A stretch of 64,000 nt of DNA from Alphaproteobacteria bacterium UBA1303. Lineage in GTDB: Bacteria; Pseudomonadota; Alphaproteobacteria; Micropepsales; Micropepsaceae. Where the stretch lies: positions 62,001 to 126,000 of the forward strand of contig DBTZ01000060.1 in the NCBI GenBank assembly GCA_002307315.1, given 5' to 3'. The position numbers and the translations under genes were made by a program. The stretch's first letter is position 1, and the number at the start of each line of letters is the position of its first letter. The notes beneath the pieces were generated by a model. It was given only the letters and a program-made list of their open reading frames with translations, was not told the origin of the DNA and searched no databases. Positions 53,094 to 62,011 of the stretch are shown here, piece by piece.

Positions 53094-55750
53094 TCGGGTT
53101 TTCCGCACCGTGGATTCTCGCCGGCCTGATTCTGCTGCCGGCCATCTGGTTTTTCCTGCGCGTTACCCCGCCGCTGCCCAAGCGAGCGGTGTTTCCGCCG
53201 ATCCGTTTGCTCGACGGCCTCAGCCAGGACGAAGAAACCCCGTCCGGCACGCCGTGGTGGCTGATCCTGATAAGGCTCGGCGCCGCCGGCCTGCTGATTG
53301 CGGCGCTGGCCGGACCGCAGATGAACGGCACCTTGCGCTTTTCGCACCAAGGACCGCTGATTCTTTTCGTCGACGACGGCTGGACTGCGGCGCACGATTG
53401 GGAAGCGCGCAAAAGCCTGGCCGCCGAAGCGGTGCGCCTGGCCGGCGATCGGAACCGCCCGGTGATGGTCGTGCGAACGTCGGCGCCCGATACCGGCTTT
53501 ACGGACCAGGGCACCGCCATGCGGGCCGTCGAAACGATGAAGCCGATGCCGTGGCGAACGGAACGCAAAACGGCACTGGCCCGGCTTGCCAAACTGAAGC
53601 CGATGGATGCCGAAATTCTCTGGCTGACCGACGGGATCGACGACGGCAAGGCGGAGGCGGCCTTACGCACGTTGAAGCGGCTCGGAGGGGTGCGGATATT
53701 CCGCGACCGCCCCGAGCACGCACCGCTCGCCATCGCCGTGGTCGCCAACACCCTGAGCGGACTTGAGGCAACGGTAAGGCGCGCCGGCAGCGCGGGAAAA
53801 CGCAACGGCCAGATCACCGCCTACGGCCGCGACGGCGAAACCTTGAGTACGGCGAAGTTCGTCTTCGCAAGCGGCGAAAGCGGCACGCACGTCCGCCTCG
53901 ATTTGCCGCTGGAGATGCGCAACAAGACCGCGCGGCTGACGATCGAAGGCGAAAAGAGCGCCGGCGCGGTTCGCCTGTTCGACCGCGGCGCACCGCGGCG
54001 CGCCGTCGGCATCGTCGCCACCGGCAGCGACGACGAAAAATTGCTGTCCGGCCGGTATTACCTCGAACGGGCGCTCGGCCCCTTTGCCGACGTGCAGTCG
54101 GGCGACGTGGCGGCGCTGTTGGCGCGCAAACCGTCGATGCTGGTGCTTTCCGACGTGGGGAAAATCGACGGATTGAACCGCACGGCATTGATCCGCTTCG
54201 TCGAAGACGGCGGCATTTTGTTGCGCTTCGCCGGCGAGCACATGGCGGCGGGCTCGGACGATCTGGTGCCCGTCGCCCTTCGCAGCGGCGGACGCGCCTT
54301 GGGCGGCGCCCTGACCTGGGCGGCCCCGCAAACCCTCGCCCCCTTCCCGACGTCGAGCCCATTCGGCGGGTTGGCCGTCCCCGCCGACGTTGCGGTGTCG
54401 AAGCAGATTCTCGCCGAACCGTCGATCGAGCTTTCGCAGCATACCTGGGCGCGGCTGACCGACGGAACGCCGATGGTCACCGCAAATCGGCGCGGCAGAG
54501 GCTGGATCGTATTGTTCCACGTTACCGCCGGACCGGAATGGTCGAGCCTGCCGCTGTCGGGGCTGTACGTCGATATGCTGCGCCGGCTGTTGCCGCTGGC
54601 CGCCGGAACCGATCCGGCCGAACTTTCCGCCGATGCGTCGCTGGCACCGGCATCCGTTCTCGACGGCTTCGGCCGCATGCATCGCGCCGGATCGGAACTT
54701 GCGCCGATCAAGGCGGCAAAGCTGGCCGAAACCGTGCCCTCCGCGCGGCATCCGCCCGGGCTCTACGGCAGCCGCGAGGCGCTGCGGGCGCTCAACGCCG
54801 CAAGCGACGACGAAACGCTGCCGTCGATGATTTTGAGCGGCACCGAAACCTATACCGCCCATGCGGCACACGATCTGGCGCCGCCCCTGTTCGTCGCCGC
54901 GGCGATCCTGCTGCTGATCGATTTTCTGCTGTCGCTGGTTCTTCGCGGCTATGCGCCGGATTTCCGCCGGCTGATCCATTTTCTGCTGCCGGCGCTGCTG
55001 ATTCTGCCGCTATGGCCGCCCTCCGCCCGCGCCGACGACGCCTTCGCGCTCAAAGCGGCGCTCGACACCCGCCTCGCCTATGTCGTCACCGGTGCCGCCG
55101 ATACCGACGCCATGAGCCGAGCGGGGCTGATCGGCCTCGGCCGCTTCCTGCACGCCCGGACCTCCTACGAGCCGCAGGACCCGATGGCGGTCGATCTCGA
55201 ACGCGATCCGCTGGACTTCTTCCCGCTGATCTATTGGCCGATGGAGCCGCGCGAGAAGAACCTGTCGCCGAACGCCCTCGGCAAACTGTCCGCCTATTTG
55301 CGCCAGGGCGGCACGCTGCTGATCGATACCCGCGATCTGACTCTGGGGCCGGTGCGCGGCGATACGTCCGCCGGCCAGCGCACCTTGCGCCGCCTCGTCG
55401 GCGCGCTCGATTTGCCGCCGCTGCAGCCGGTGCCGGTCAATCATGTTCTGACCAAGACATTCTATTTGCTGAGGGACTTTCCCGGCCGGTGGGCCGGCGG
55501 CAGGGTCTGGGTCGCCTCCGGCCTGGGCGGCGATGCGGTCTCGCCGGTGATCGTCGGCGACGCCGATTGGGCCGCGGCCTGGGCGACGGACGGACAAGGA
55601 CGCTTTCTCGCCGATCCCTCGCCGGGGGGCGACCGCCAACGCGAGATGGCGATCCGTTTCGGCATCAACGTGGTGATGTATGCACTGACCGGCAACTACA
55701 AGACCGACCAGATTCACGTGCCGGCGATCCTCAAGCGGTTGGGGAAATAG
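53090..55750 (+). CDS. BatA-like membrane protein with DUF4159 domain
   Basis: An 886-residue protein. The N-terminal two-helix BatA-type segment (PWILAGLILLPAIWFFLRVT, then ILIRLGAAGLLIAALAGPQM) precedes a VWA-like fold whose first strand is LILFVDDGWTA, without a complete MIDAS. Two further membrane segments lie at about 605-650. The C-terminal DUF4159 domain (about 655-880) has LDFFPLIYWPMEP and GGTLLIDTRD. It overlaps DUF58 upstream, and the next gene starts immediately after its stop. Confidence 0.88.
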   Translation: MIGFSAPWILAGLILLPAIWFFLRVTPPLPKRAVFPPIRLLDGLSQDEETPSGTPWWLILIRLGAAGLLIAALAGPQMNGTLRFSHQGPLILFVDDGWTAAHDWEARKSLAAEAVRLAGDRNRPVMVVRTSAPDTGFTDQGTAMRAVETMKPMPWRTERKTALARLAKLKPMDAEILWLTDGIDDGKAEAALRTLKRLGGVRIFRDRPEHAPLAIAVVANTLSGLEATVRRAGSAGKRNGQITAYGRDGETLSTAKFVFASGESGTHVRLDLPLEMRNKTARLTIEGEKSAGAVRLFDRGAPRRAVGIVATGSDDEKLLSGRYYLERALGPFADVQSGDVAALLARKPSMLVLSDVGKIDGLNRTALIRFVEDGGILLRFAGEHMAAGSDDLVPVALRSGGRALGGALTWAAPQTLAPFPTSSPFGGLAVPADVAVSKQILAEPSIELSQHTWARLTDGTPMVTANRRGRGWIVLFHVTAGPEWSSLPLSGLYVDMLRRLLPLAAGTDPAELSADASLAPASVLDGFGRMHRAGSELAPIKAAKLAETVPSARHPPGLYGSREALRALNAASDDETLPSMILSGTETYTAHAAHDLAPPLFVAAAILLLIDFLLSLVLRGYAPDFRRLIHFLLPALLILPLWPPSARADDAFALKAALDTRLAYVVTGAADTDAMSRAGLIGLGRFLHARTSYEPQDPMAVDLERDPLDFFPLIYWPMEPREKNLSPNALGKLSAYLRQGGTLLIDTRDLTLGPVRGDTSAGQRTLRRLVGALDLPPLQPVPVNHVLTKTFYLLRDFPGRWAGGRVWVASGLGGDAVSPVIVGDADWAAAWATDGQGRFLADPSPGGDRQREMAIRFGINVVMYALTGNYKTDQIHVPAILKRLGK

Positions 55751-57805
55751 ATGCACGCTATCGCCTTCGCCCCGCACGTTTCGCTGATCGTTCTCGTCAC
55801 CCTGATCGCACTGGCGGCGATTTTGTCGATCTACGCCGCCTTCGCCGGCGCGCGCGGCGCCACCGCCCGGGCGCTGGCGTTTGCGGTTCTGGTGCTGGTG
55901 CTGGCCAATCCCCTGCTGGTACGGGAAAACCGCGAGCCGCTCGCCGACGTGGCGACGATTCTGATCGACCGAACCCAGAGCATGCGGTTGGGCGAGCGCC
56001 ACGGCGAAGCCGAAGCGGCGGCCAACAAGATCGCCGCCGATTTGAAAGCCTACGGCAATCTCGAGGTACGAACCCTTGCGGTCGAAAGCGGCAACGAGGG
56101 CGAAGATGCCGGAACGCAGGCCTTTGCCGCGCTCGATTCCGCGCTGGCCGACGTGCCGCCCTCGCGGCAGGCCGGAGCGATTTTGATTACCGACGGCGAG
56201 GTACACGACGTTCCCAAAAAGCCGCACCTCGCCTCCCCGTTCAACGCGCTGATCGTCGGCAGGAAGGGCGAAGCCGACCGCAAGCTGACGGTGGTGGATG
56301 CCGCCCGGTATGCCATCGTCGGCGGCAAAGCGCGGATCGTGGTGCGCGTCGACGATTTAAGCGGAGCGAATGCGGGGGCGGCGCGCATCGCCTGGCGCAT
56401 CGACGGCCGCGACGCCGGCACCCAAACGATCGCGTTGGGACGCAACGCGACGATCGACGTGCCCGTCGCCCACGAAGGCGAGAGTGTCGTCGAGATCGAA
56501 GCCGAACCGGGCCCCGCCGAGCTTACCCTGCAAAACAATCGCGCGGTGGCGACGGTCAACGGCGTGCGCGACCGTCTGCGGGTGCTGTTGATCTCGGGCG
56601 AACCCAATGCCGGCGAACGGGTATGGCGCGCGTTTCTCAAGGGCGATCCGTCGGTCGACTTGGTCCACTTCACCATCCTGCGCCCACCGGAAAAGCAGAT
56701 GGAAGACGAGACGCCCTTGAACGAGCTGTCGCTGATCGTCTTTCCCACCCAGGAACTGTTCGTCGACAAGCTGAAGGGCTTCGATCTCATCATCTTCGAC
56801 CGCTACAGCGAGCACGGCATCCTGCCGCTCGGCTATTTCCAGAACATCGCGCGCTACGTCGAGGACGGCGGGGCGCTGTTGATTTCGGCCGGGCCGGAAT
56901 TCGCCGGGAATCTCAGCATTTATCATACGCCGCTGGCCGGCGTGCTGCCGGCGCGGCCGACCGGCGAGATTATCGCCCGCCCGTTCAAGCCGACGCTGAC
57001 CGAGGTCGGCCTCGTCCATCCGGCGACCCGCACGCTGGCCGGCGCCAATACCGGCAAAACACCGCCGACCTGGGGCCGCTGGTTCCGTCTCGTCGCCGCC
57101 CAGGCGATTTCCGGCGAGACGGTGATGAGCGGATCCGGCAAACCGCTTTTGGTGCTCGACCGCGTCGGCAACGGGCGCATCGCCGAGCTTTTGTCGGATC
57201 AAGGCTGGCTGTGGTCGCGCGGCTTCGAAGGCGGCGGTCCGCAAGGGGAGCTTTTGCGCCGCACCGCCCACTGGCTGATGAAGGAGCCGGAACTCGAAGA
57301 GGAATCCTTACGCGCCCGCATCGACGGCGGCGACATCGAAATCGAGCGGCGCAGCATGGCCAAGGCCGCCCCCCCCCTGACGCTGATCGATCCGGCCGGG
57401 CAGAAGACCGACGTCGCGCTGCAAGCGGCCGAACCGGGCATTTGGCGCGCCACCGCACGGGCCGAAGCGCTGGGACTTTACCGGATCGGAAGCGGCACAT
57501 TATCGGCGGTAGCGGCGGCAGGACCGCTTAACCCCAAGGAAGTCTCCGACATGCGCGCCACCGACGCGATCTTGAAGCCGGTAGCGGAATTAAGCGGCGG
57601 CAGCGTGCAGTGGCTGGCCGACGGGATGCCGCAGATCACACGCAAGACCAACGGCACGCGCGGCGGTTGGGGCGAATTCGTTTTGCGCGAAAACCGCGCC
57701 TACCGGGTTACCGGAATCGAGCAAATTCCGCTGCTGCCGCCTTGGCTCTCGCTTTTTTTGATTGCCGCAACGCTGGCCGGGGCCTGGCGGAAAGAAGGAA
57801 AATAG
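55751..57805 (+). CDS. Large membrane protein with VWA-like domain
   Basis: A 684-residue protein of the MoxR operon. Two N-terminal membrane helices (up to about residue 55) precede a VWA-like domain, TILIDRTQSM, which has a DxTxS variant of the MIDAS motif. After residue 275 comes an amidotransferase-like alpha/beta region (RVLLISGEPNAGERVWRAFL, FDLIIFDRYSEHG, YVEDGGALLISAGPEF). A last membrane helix lies near the C-terminus (LPPWLSLFLIAATLAGAW). The long extracytoplasmic middle suggests an envelope role; the precise function is not known. Confidence 0.82.
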   Translation: MHAIAFAPHVSLIVLVTLIALAAILSIYAAFAGARGATARALAFAVLVLVLANPLLVRENREPLADVATILIDRTQSMRLGERHGEAEAAANKIAADLKAYGNLEVRTLAVESGNEGEDAGTQAFAALDSALADVPPSRQAGAILITDGEVHDVPKKPHLASPFNALIVGRKGEADRKLTVVDAARYAIVGGKARIVVRVDDLSGANAGAARIAWRIDGRDAGTQTIALGRNATIDVPVAHEGESVVEIEAEPGPAELTLQNNRAVATVNGVRDRLRVLLISGEPNAGERVWRAFLKGDPSVDLVHFTILRPPEKQMEDETPLNELSLIVFPTQELFVDKLKGFDLIIFDRYSEHGILPLGYFQNIARYVEDGGALLISAGPEFAGNLSIYHTPLAGVLPARPTGEIIARPFKPTLTEVGLVHPATRTLAGANTGKTPPTWGRWFRLVAAQAISGETVMSGSGKPLLVLDRVGNGRIAELLSDQGWLWSRGFEGGGPQGELLRRTAHWLMKEPELEEESLRARIDGGDIEIERRSMAKAAPPLTLIDPAGQKTDVALQAAEPGIWRATARAEALGLYRIGSGTLSAVAAAGPLNPKEVSDMRATDAILKPVAELSGGSVQWLADGMPQITRKTNGTRGGWGEFVLRENRAYRVTGIEQIPLLPPWLSLFLIAATLAGAWRKEGK

Positions 57806-57988
57806 CACCGCGGCGGCGACGGTGGCATCTTAACCATATCTGACTGTAAATATTACATATTCCGCCACGCACGTTTTCGCCCGTGCGATCGAGATATTTG
57901 TCGCAAGGTCTGCCGATCCCGATACCTCGGTATATCCTTGTAATATGCAGAAATACGCCGGAGACAAACGATCCGTAATCCTTCATCC

Positions 57989-58795
57989 ATGAAGTATTAC
58001 CTGCCGCGACGGCTGTATCTGCGTTATTTGCTTCATTCCGACAGTATGGCCCCGAACGACCGTAGCTGGCTTGCGGCTGCCTATCGTACCGCCAACCGAC
58101 TCTATCGTTGGCGGCGCGACCCGTACCGCCCACAGCAGCGCGACTTGGGCGCCATCTACATTCACGTTCCCAAAACCGGCGGCGTTTCGGTCAAGCACAT
58201 GATATACGGCCCCCATATGGACGGCGTCGGCTTGCATGCACCGGCCTGGGAATACCAGAACCGTCAACCCGACCTTTACGATCGAATGTTCGTGTTCGCC
58301 ACCATCCGTCATCCGCTGCTCAGGATGCAATCGGCCTTCTGTTTTCTCAAATGCGGCGGCATGCGTTGGTACGACAAACGCTGGGCCGACCGCTGGCTTG
58401 CCGATTATTCCAATGTGACCGACATGCTGCGGGCGATGCGCGATCCGGCAATCCGCTTCAGAACGATGCGCTGGGTGCATTTCATCCCGCAGAGGTATTT
58501 CGTTTGCGACTTGCAGGGCAACGTTCTGGTCGACCGTTTGGTGCGGACGGAAGACTTCGCCGCCGACATGCGCAAAATCTGCGACCGCCTGCACCAGCCG
58601 TTCCAGGAACTGCACGAAAACGCCACGCCCAACCGGCAGTGGCACACGGCACAATTCGACGAAGAAACCGTTCGGCTTTGCTACGCGTTCTACCGGCAAG
58701 ACTACGAGCTGTTCGGTTACGATCCCTGGCCGCCGCAGCCCGTCGATCAAGGAATGGCGGCCGCCACCCCGGCACTGGAAGCGGCGATGGCGTGA
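57989..58795 (+). CDS. Sulfotransferase family protein
   Basis: A 268-residue protein with the PAPS-binding pattern of sulfotransferases: the 5'-phosphosulfate loop YIHVPKTGGVSVKH near residue 60, and the 3'-phosphate motif FATIRHPLLRMQSAFCFL near 105. The remainder is helical with many Arg, Tyr and Trp residues. The acceptor (polysaccharide, lipid or protein) is unknown. The upstream spacer is AT-rich. Its 3' end overlaps the convergent GNAT gene by 49 bases. Confidence 0.83.
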   Translation: MKYYLPRRLYLRYLLHSDSMAPNDRSWLAAAYRTANRLYRWRRDPYRPQQRDLGAIYIHVPKTGGVSVKHMIYGPHMDGVGLHAPAWEYQNRQPDLYDRMFVFATIRHPLLRMQSAFCFLKCGGMRWYDKRWADRWLADYSNVTDMLRAMRDPAIRFRTMRWVHFIPQRYFVCDLQGNVLVDRLVRTEDFAADMRKICDRLHQPFQELHENATPNRQWHTAQFDEETVRLCYAFYRQDYELFGYDPWPPQPVDQGMAAATPALEAAMA

Positions 58796-59313
58796 TCGAG
58801 GGGCACGCGCCGAACCTCGCCCGAAAGCGTCAACATGGCATTTGCCTTCAGCGACAGCCCCAAAATCCGCGCCGGATCGACCGGACCGGGAAACCGCACC
58901 TTGCCGGGAGGAATCCGGGCAAAACCGACCCGCACATAATAGGGTTCGTCGCCGACGAGAATGATGCCGGAATGGCCTGTCGCACGGGCCTGATCGATGC
59001 CGGTCTGCATCAGGGAAATGCCGATGCCCTGTCCCCGCAGAGCGGGATCGACCACCAACGGTCCGAGTAGAAGATTTTTTTCCTTGCCGACGACGACCGG
59101 CCAGAAACGGATCGAGCCGAGCAACCGGCCATCCTTCCCCGCCACCGCCACAAAGCCGAGGTTTGCTACCGGATCGACCCCCTCGCGCAGCCGATAGGCG
59201 GATTTGGCAAAACGGCCGGGACCGAAGCTGAGCTCGGTCAGCGCGGCGACGGACGGCGCATCTTCTGTGCGCTCCGGCAGAATCTGCCAAAGCGGGGACG
59301 GCGGAGGTGTCAT
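58747..59313 (-). CDS. GNAT family N-acetyltransferase
   Basis: A 188-residue GNAT protein. The acetyl-CoA loop is LLLGPLVVDPALRGQGIGIS, followed by GIILVGDEPYYVRVGFARI, the pattern of the predicted N-acetyltransferase YhbS group. The C-terminal Ala-rich tail lies in the overlap with the sulfotransferase gene. The substrate is unknown. Confidence 0.87.
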   Translation of the reverse strand: MTPPPSPLWQILPERTEDAPSVAALTELSFGPGRFAKSAYRLREGVDPVANLGFVAVAGKDGRLLGSIRFWPVVVGKEKNLLLGPLVVDPALRGQGIGISLMQTGIDQARATGHSGIILVGDEPYYVRVGFARIPPGKVRFPGPVDPARILGLSLKANAMLTLSGEVRRVPLDHAIAASSAGVAAAIP

Positions 59314-59340
59314 GAAGACACCCCTCTACCGCCTGACGGC

Positions 59341-59904
59341 CTACCAGTAAAGGCCCTGCTTCTCCATTGAGCGGAGGACGTTCAAGCGCGGTCGGTCCGT
59401 CGCTCTATCTCTTTGATTGGTCGCAACTTTGCGCGCAAAATCGGATTCTGCATTTGCGCACGTAGCTCTGGCCGCCCATTCCGCGAGGCGGCGGCGGGTC
59501 GGATCGGTGACGCCCTGAGGCGGTGCGGCCGGGTCGGCTAGTGTCGCTTCGCGGATTTCCCAATTCGGCTTGAAGGCATACCGCGCCCCCGCCACCCGAT
59601 AAAGCACCACCAGATTGACCGCAGGCCAAGCCCGGTTGACGTACACCCCGAAAAGTTCCGGCTCGGACGACGAAATCAAGCCGATTTCCTCTTGCAGTTC
59701 GCGCATCACCGCCACTTGCGGCGGCTCGCCGTGTTTCGCCCCGCCGCCCGGCAGCCGCCAGCCCGGCGCATAGGATTGGCGCACCAACACGATTTTGCCT
59801 TCGTGCTCCACCAATGCCAGCGCCCCGACCGTGGTCGGGGCGACCAACCCGGTGGTCAGCATCCGCATGGAAAATATCAAGCGATTCAAATGCAACGCCG
59901 CCAT
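59341..59904 (-). CDS. Nudix hydrolase with repeat-derived C-terminus
   Basis: A 187-residue Nudix protein. The box is GGGAKHGEPPQVAVMRELQE followed by EIGL, preceded by LVRQSYAPGWRLPGGG. ATG at 59904 gives the N-terminal TVGALALVEHEGKIVLV segment at the usual position; the frame is open upstream to 60024. From about residue 146 the codons coincide with a family A repeat (59368-59470), so the Arg/Asn-rich tail is not part of the Nudix fold. The substrate is unknown. Confidence 0.85.
   Translation of the reverse strand: MAALHLNRLIFSMRMLTTGLVAPTTVGALALVEHEGKIVLVRQSYAPGWRLPGGGAKHGEPPQVAVMRELQEEIGLISSSEPELFGVYVNRAWPAVNLVVLYRVAGARYAFKPNWEIREATLADPAAPPQGVTDPTRRRLAEWAARATCANAESDFARKVATNQRDRATDRPRLNVLRSMEKQGLYW
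59368..59470 (-). repeat. Interspersed structured repeat, family A, inside a coding region
   Basis: Read leftward this has the family A nested hairpin (decayed inner stem), the linker, and the second hairpin gagcgacggac with gtcctccgctc. The Nudix gene reads through it and ends 27 bases beyond it. Confidence 0.8.
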
Positions 59905-60026
59905 ACCGGTCTGCGTCCCCCGCGATAAGCACTTGATAATATCCGCGCCGTAACCTCCGATGGTCTTCAACGGATTACGACGACATTCGAAGGACAAACG
60001 GACGGCGCCTCGAAGAAAGTGCATCG

Positions 60027-60545
60027 GTGCAGGAAAAGCAAGTTTTTTTCACCTTGACAGCCTTGATCGTCGGCGACGATGCGCACTTGCGCACGCGCCT
60101 GCGCGCACTGCTTCAAACGCTGGCCGTCGGAAAAATCTTCGAGGCGGAAGACCCTGCCGCCGCTGCCGCCGCCATCCGCGAATACCGACCCGATTTCGTA
60201 TTCTGCGATCTGATGATGGCCCCGACCGGCGGCATCGCTTTCGTCAAGGCGCTGCGCCTGTCCGACGACAGCCCCAATCCCTATGTACCGATCATCATGG
60301 TGGTCGGCCACCCCGACCGCCCAACCATCGAGGCGATACGCGATTGCGGCGTCACCGAAATTCTGACCCAGCCGTTCACCGCCCGGAATACGGCAATACG
60401 GATCTCCGAAATCGTCGAACGGCCGCGCGATTTCGTACGCTGCCAGAGCTATTTCGGCCCCGACCGACGGCGGCGCCGCGACGCGACCTACGGCGGTCCG
60501 TTGCGTCGCAAAGACGATTTCCGATCGGATTGGATTACCGCTTAA
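60027..60545 (+). CDS. Receiver-domain protein with degenerate phosphorylation site
   Basis: A 172-residue protein starting at GTG. The receiver domain (about 10-130) keeps the acidic pair Asp17/Asp18 and the phospho-acceptor Asp61 (FVFCDLMM). The switch Thr/Ser is replaced by Val93 (IIMVVGHPD), and the conserved Lys by Gln115 (LTQPF). The C-terminal SYFGPDRRRRRDA is a basic tail often seen on alphaproteobacterial single-domain response regulators near motility genes. It may signal by a non-standard mechanism. Confidence 0.85.
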   Translation: MQEKQVFFTLTALIVGDDAHLRTRLRALLQTLAVGKIFEAEDPAAAAAAIREYRPDFVFCDLMMAPTGGIAFVKALRLSDDSPNPYVPIIMVVGHPDRPTIEAIRDCGVTEILTQPFTARNTAIRISEIVERPRDFVRCQSYFGPDRRRRRDATYGGPLRRKDDFRSDWITA

Positions 60546-60597
60546 CCATATCGGCGATGCGGAGCGGGATAACCGCCTGAAACCCGTTACCCGCGCG

Positions 60598-60612
60598 TTA
60601 ATACGCCGTCAA
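60598..60612 (+). promoter_or_regulatory. CtrA-like box upstream of motA
   Basis: TTAA-N7-TCAA, one base from the CtrA recognition form TTAA-N7-TTAA, lies 82 bases before the motA start. Confidence 0.4.
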
Positions 60613-60693
60613 GCATGCGCACAACAAATTAGCCGCTCCTTAAAGGCTTTCCTTTACAACGGGTAAGGCTCGAGCGGGACAGTTTTACATTAC

Positions 60694-61563
60694 ATGCTTC
60701 AAATCGGCGGCATCATTTTCCTGTTCGTATGTGTGTTCGGCGGATTCATCATATCCGGCGGCAAGATCGAGGTGATTCTCGAAGCGTTGCCGCACGAGAT
60801 GATGACCATCGGAGGCGGCGCCATCGCCGGGTTCGTCATCGGCGGATCGATGTATTCGCTGAAGAAACTGGGGGGCGATTTCGGCAAACTGTTCGCCGGT
60901 CCCAAATGGAAAACCCAGGACTATCGCGACCTTCTGTGTCTGCTGTTCCTGCTCACCAAACTGATGAAGACCAAAGGTCTGATTGCGCTGGAAAGCCACA
61001 TCGAAAAGCCGTCCGATTCCTCGATCTTCAAGCGCTATCCCCGGATCACCAAGGACCATTTTGCGCTCGATTTCATCTGCGACACCCTGCGGATGATGAC
61101 GATGAGCCTGGAAGACCCGCTTCAGGTCGAAGCGGCGATGGAAAAGCAGCTCGACAAACACCACCACGAGGCGCTGACCATCGCCGATGCGCTGCAGACC
61201 ATGGCCGACGGCCTTCCCGCCCTCGGCATCGTCGCCGCGGTCATGGGCGTGATCAAGACCATGGGGTCGATCACCGAACCGCCGGAAGTGCTCGGTCTGA
61301 TGATCGGTTCGGCGTTGACCGGCACGTTCCTGGGTGTGTTCCTCGCCTACGGCATCGTCGGCCCGATGAGCGTGCGGCTGAAGGCGATCGTCGACGAGGA
61401 AGCGCTGTTTTACCACGTCATTCGCGATATTCTGGTCGCCCACCTGCACGGCAATGCGGCGCAGGTGTCCGTCGAAATCGGCCGCGGCAGCGTGCCTTCG
61501 GAAGCCCAACCGAGCTTCCTCGAACTCGAAGAAGCGCTCAACAACATCCCGCGCGAAAGCTGA
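60694..61563 (+). CDS. motA: Flagellar motor stator protein MotA
   Basis: A 289-residue inner-membrane stator subunit. Four membrane helices are visible: about 3-21 and 36-52 at the N-terminus, then about 170-190 and 205-228 (LGIVAAVMGVIKTM, GTFLGVFLAYGIVGPMSVRL). The large cytoplasmic loop between helices 2 and 3 interacts with FliG in known MotA. No motB is adjacent in the window. It conducts ions together with MotB to drive rotation. Confidence 0.95.
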   Translation: MLQIGGIIFLFVCVFGGFIISGGKIEVILEALPHEMMTIGGGAIAGFVIGGSMYSLKKLGGDFGKLFAGPKWKTQDYRDLLCLLFLLTKLMKTKGLIALESHIEKPSDSSIFKRYPRITKDHFALDFICDTLRMMTMSLEDPLQVEAAMEKQLDKHHHEALTIADALQTMADGLPALGIVAAVMGVIKTMGSITEPPEVLGLMIGSALTGTFLGVFLAYGIVGPMSVRLKAIVDEEALFYHVIRDILVAHLHGNAAQVSVEIGRGSVPSEAQPSFLELEEALNNIPRES

Positions 61564-61592
61564 CAGACTTTCCCGTTTTTAGGGCAACGGCT

Positions 61593-61823
61593 CTATTCGC
61601 GCGCGCCGCGTTCCAGGCGCACGAACGCCTCCACCATGCGTTTGCGCTCAAGCTCGAGGGCATTTTTCTTGTTTTCCTGGCGCCGCTCGTCGATCGCCAG
61701 GGCGAACGTCACGATCGCGCCGGCCATCACCCCCAGCGGCACCGCTATCAGGACGTCGAGATCGGTGCCGAATACCACCAAAGCGGTGATCAGCATCCCG
61801 ACCAGTTGCGCAGGCTTGTTCAT
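61593..61823 (-). CDS. Small membrane protein with C-terminal coiled coil
   Basis: A 76-residue protein I do not recognise. Two hydrophobic stretches (QLVGMLITALVVFG and VLIAVPLGVMAGAIVTFALA) are followed by a charged helix (DERRQENKKNALELERKRMV) that looks like a short coiled coil. It converges with motA. A perfect CtrA-type box lies 58 bases upstream, so it may be a cell-cycle- or motility-linked gene. Confidence 0.62.
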   Translation of the reverse strand: MNKPAQLVGMLITALVVFGTDLDVLIAVPLGVMAGAIVTFALAIDERRQENKKNALELERKRMVEAFVRLERGARE

Positions 61824-61880
61824 GCTCGTCTCCCCACCGGCGCATGGTAGGCGAAAAGACGGCGCGGACGAAGAATATGC

Positions 61881-61895
61881 TTAAAAAGCGGTTAA
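61881..61895 (-). promoter_or_regulatory. CtrA-type binding box
   Basis: TTAA-aaagcgg-TTAA is an exact TTAA-N7-TTAA motif, the recognition form of the alphaproteobacterial cell-cycle regulator CtrA. It precedes the 76-aa membrane protein gene. The rest of 61824-62011 has no visible gene. Confidence 0.5.
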
Positions 61896-62011
61896 TGCCG
61901 ACGAGCATCGTCAATCGTGCCTTGATTCAACCGCGGCCCGGCATACCGGCCGCACCGGCGGTCGGCCGGTTCCGGCCGTCACACCCTAACACTCTGCTCG
62001 GAAAGCCGGAC

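Noticed and set aside
54538..57531. A 997-codon open frame on the plus strand overlapping the MoxR-operon membrane proteins
   Set aside because: It runs out of frame across two genes with clear domains, and its translation is Arg/Ala-rich without motifs; a high-GC shadow frame.
57806..57988. A small gene between the MoxR operon and the sulfotransferase
   Set aside because: No frame with a start and ribosome-binding site covers the spacer; it is AT-rich and more like a promoter region.
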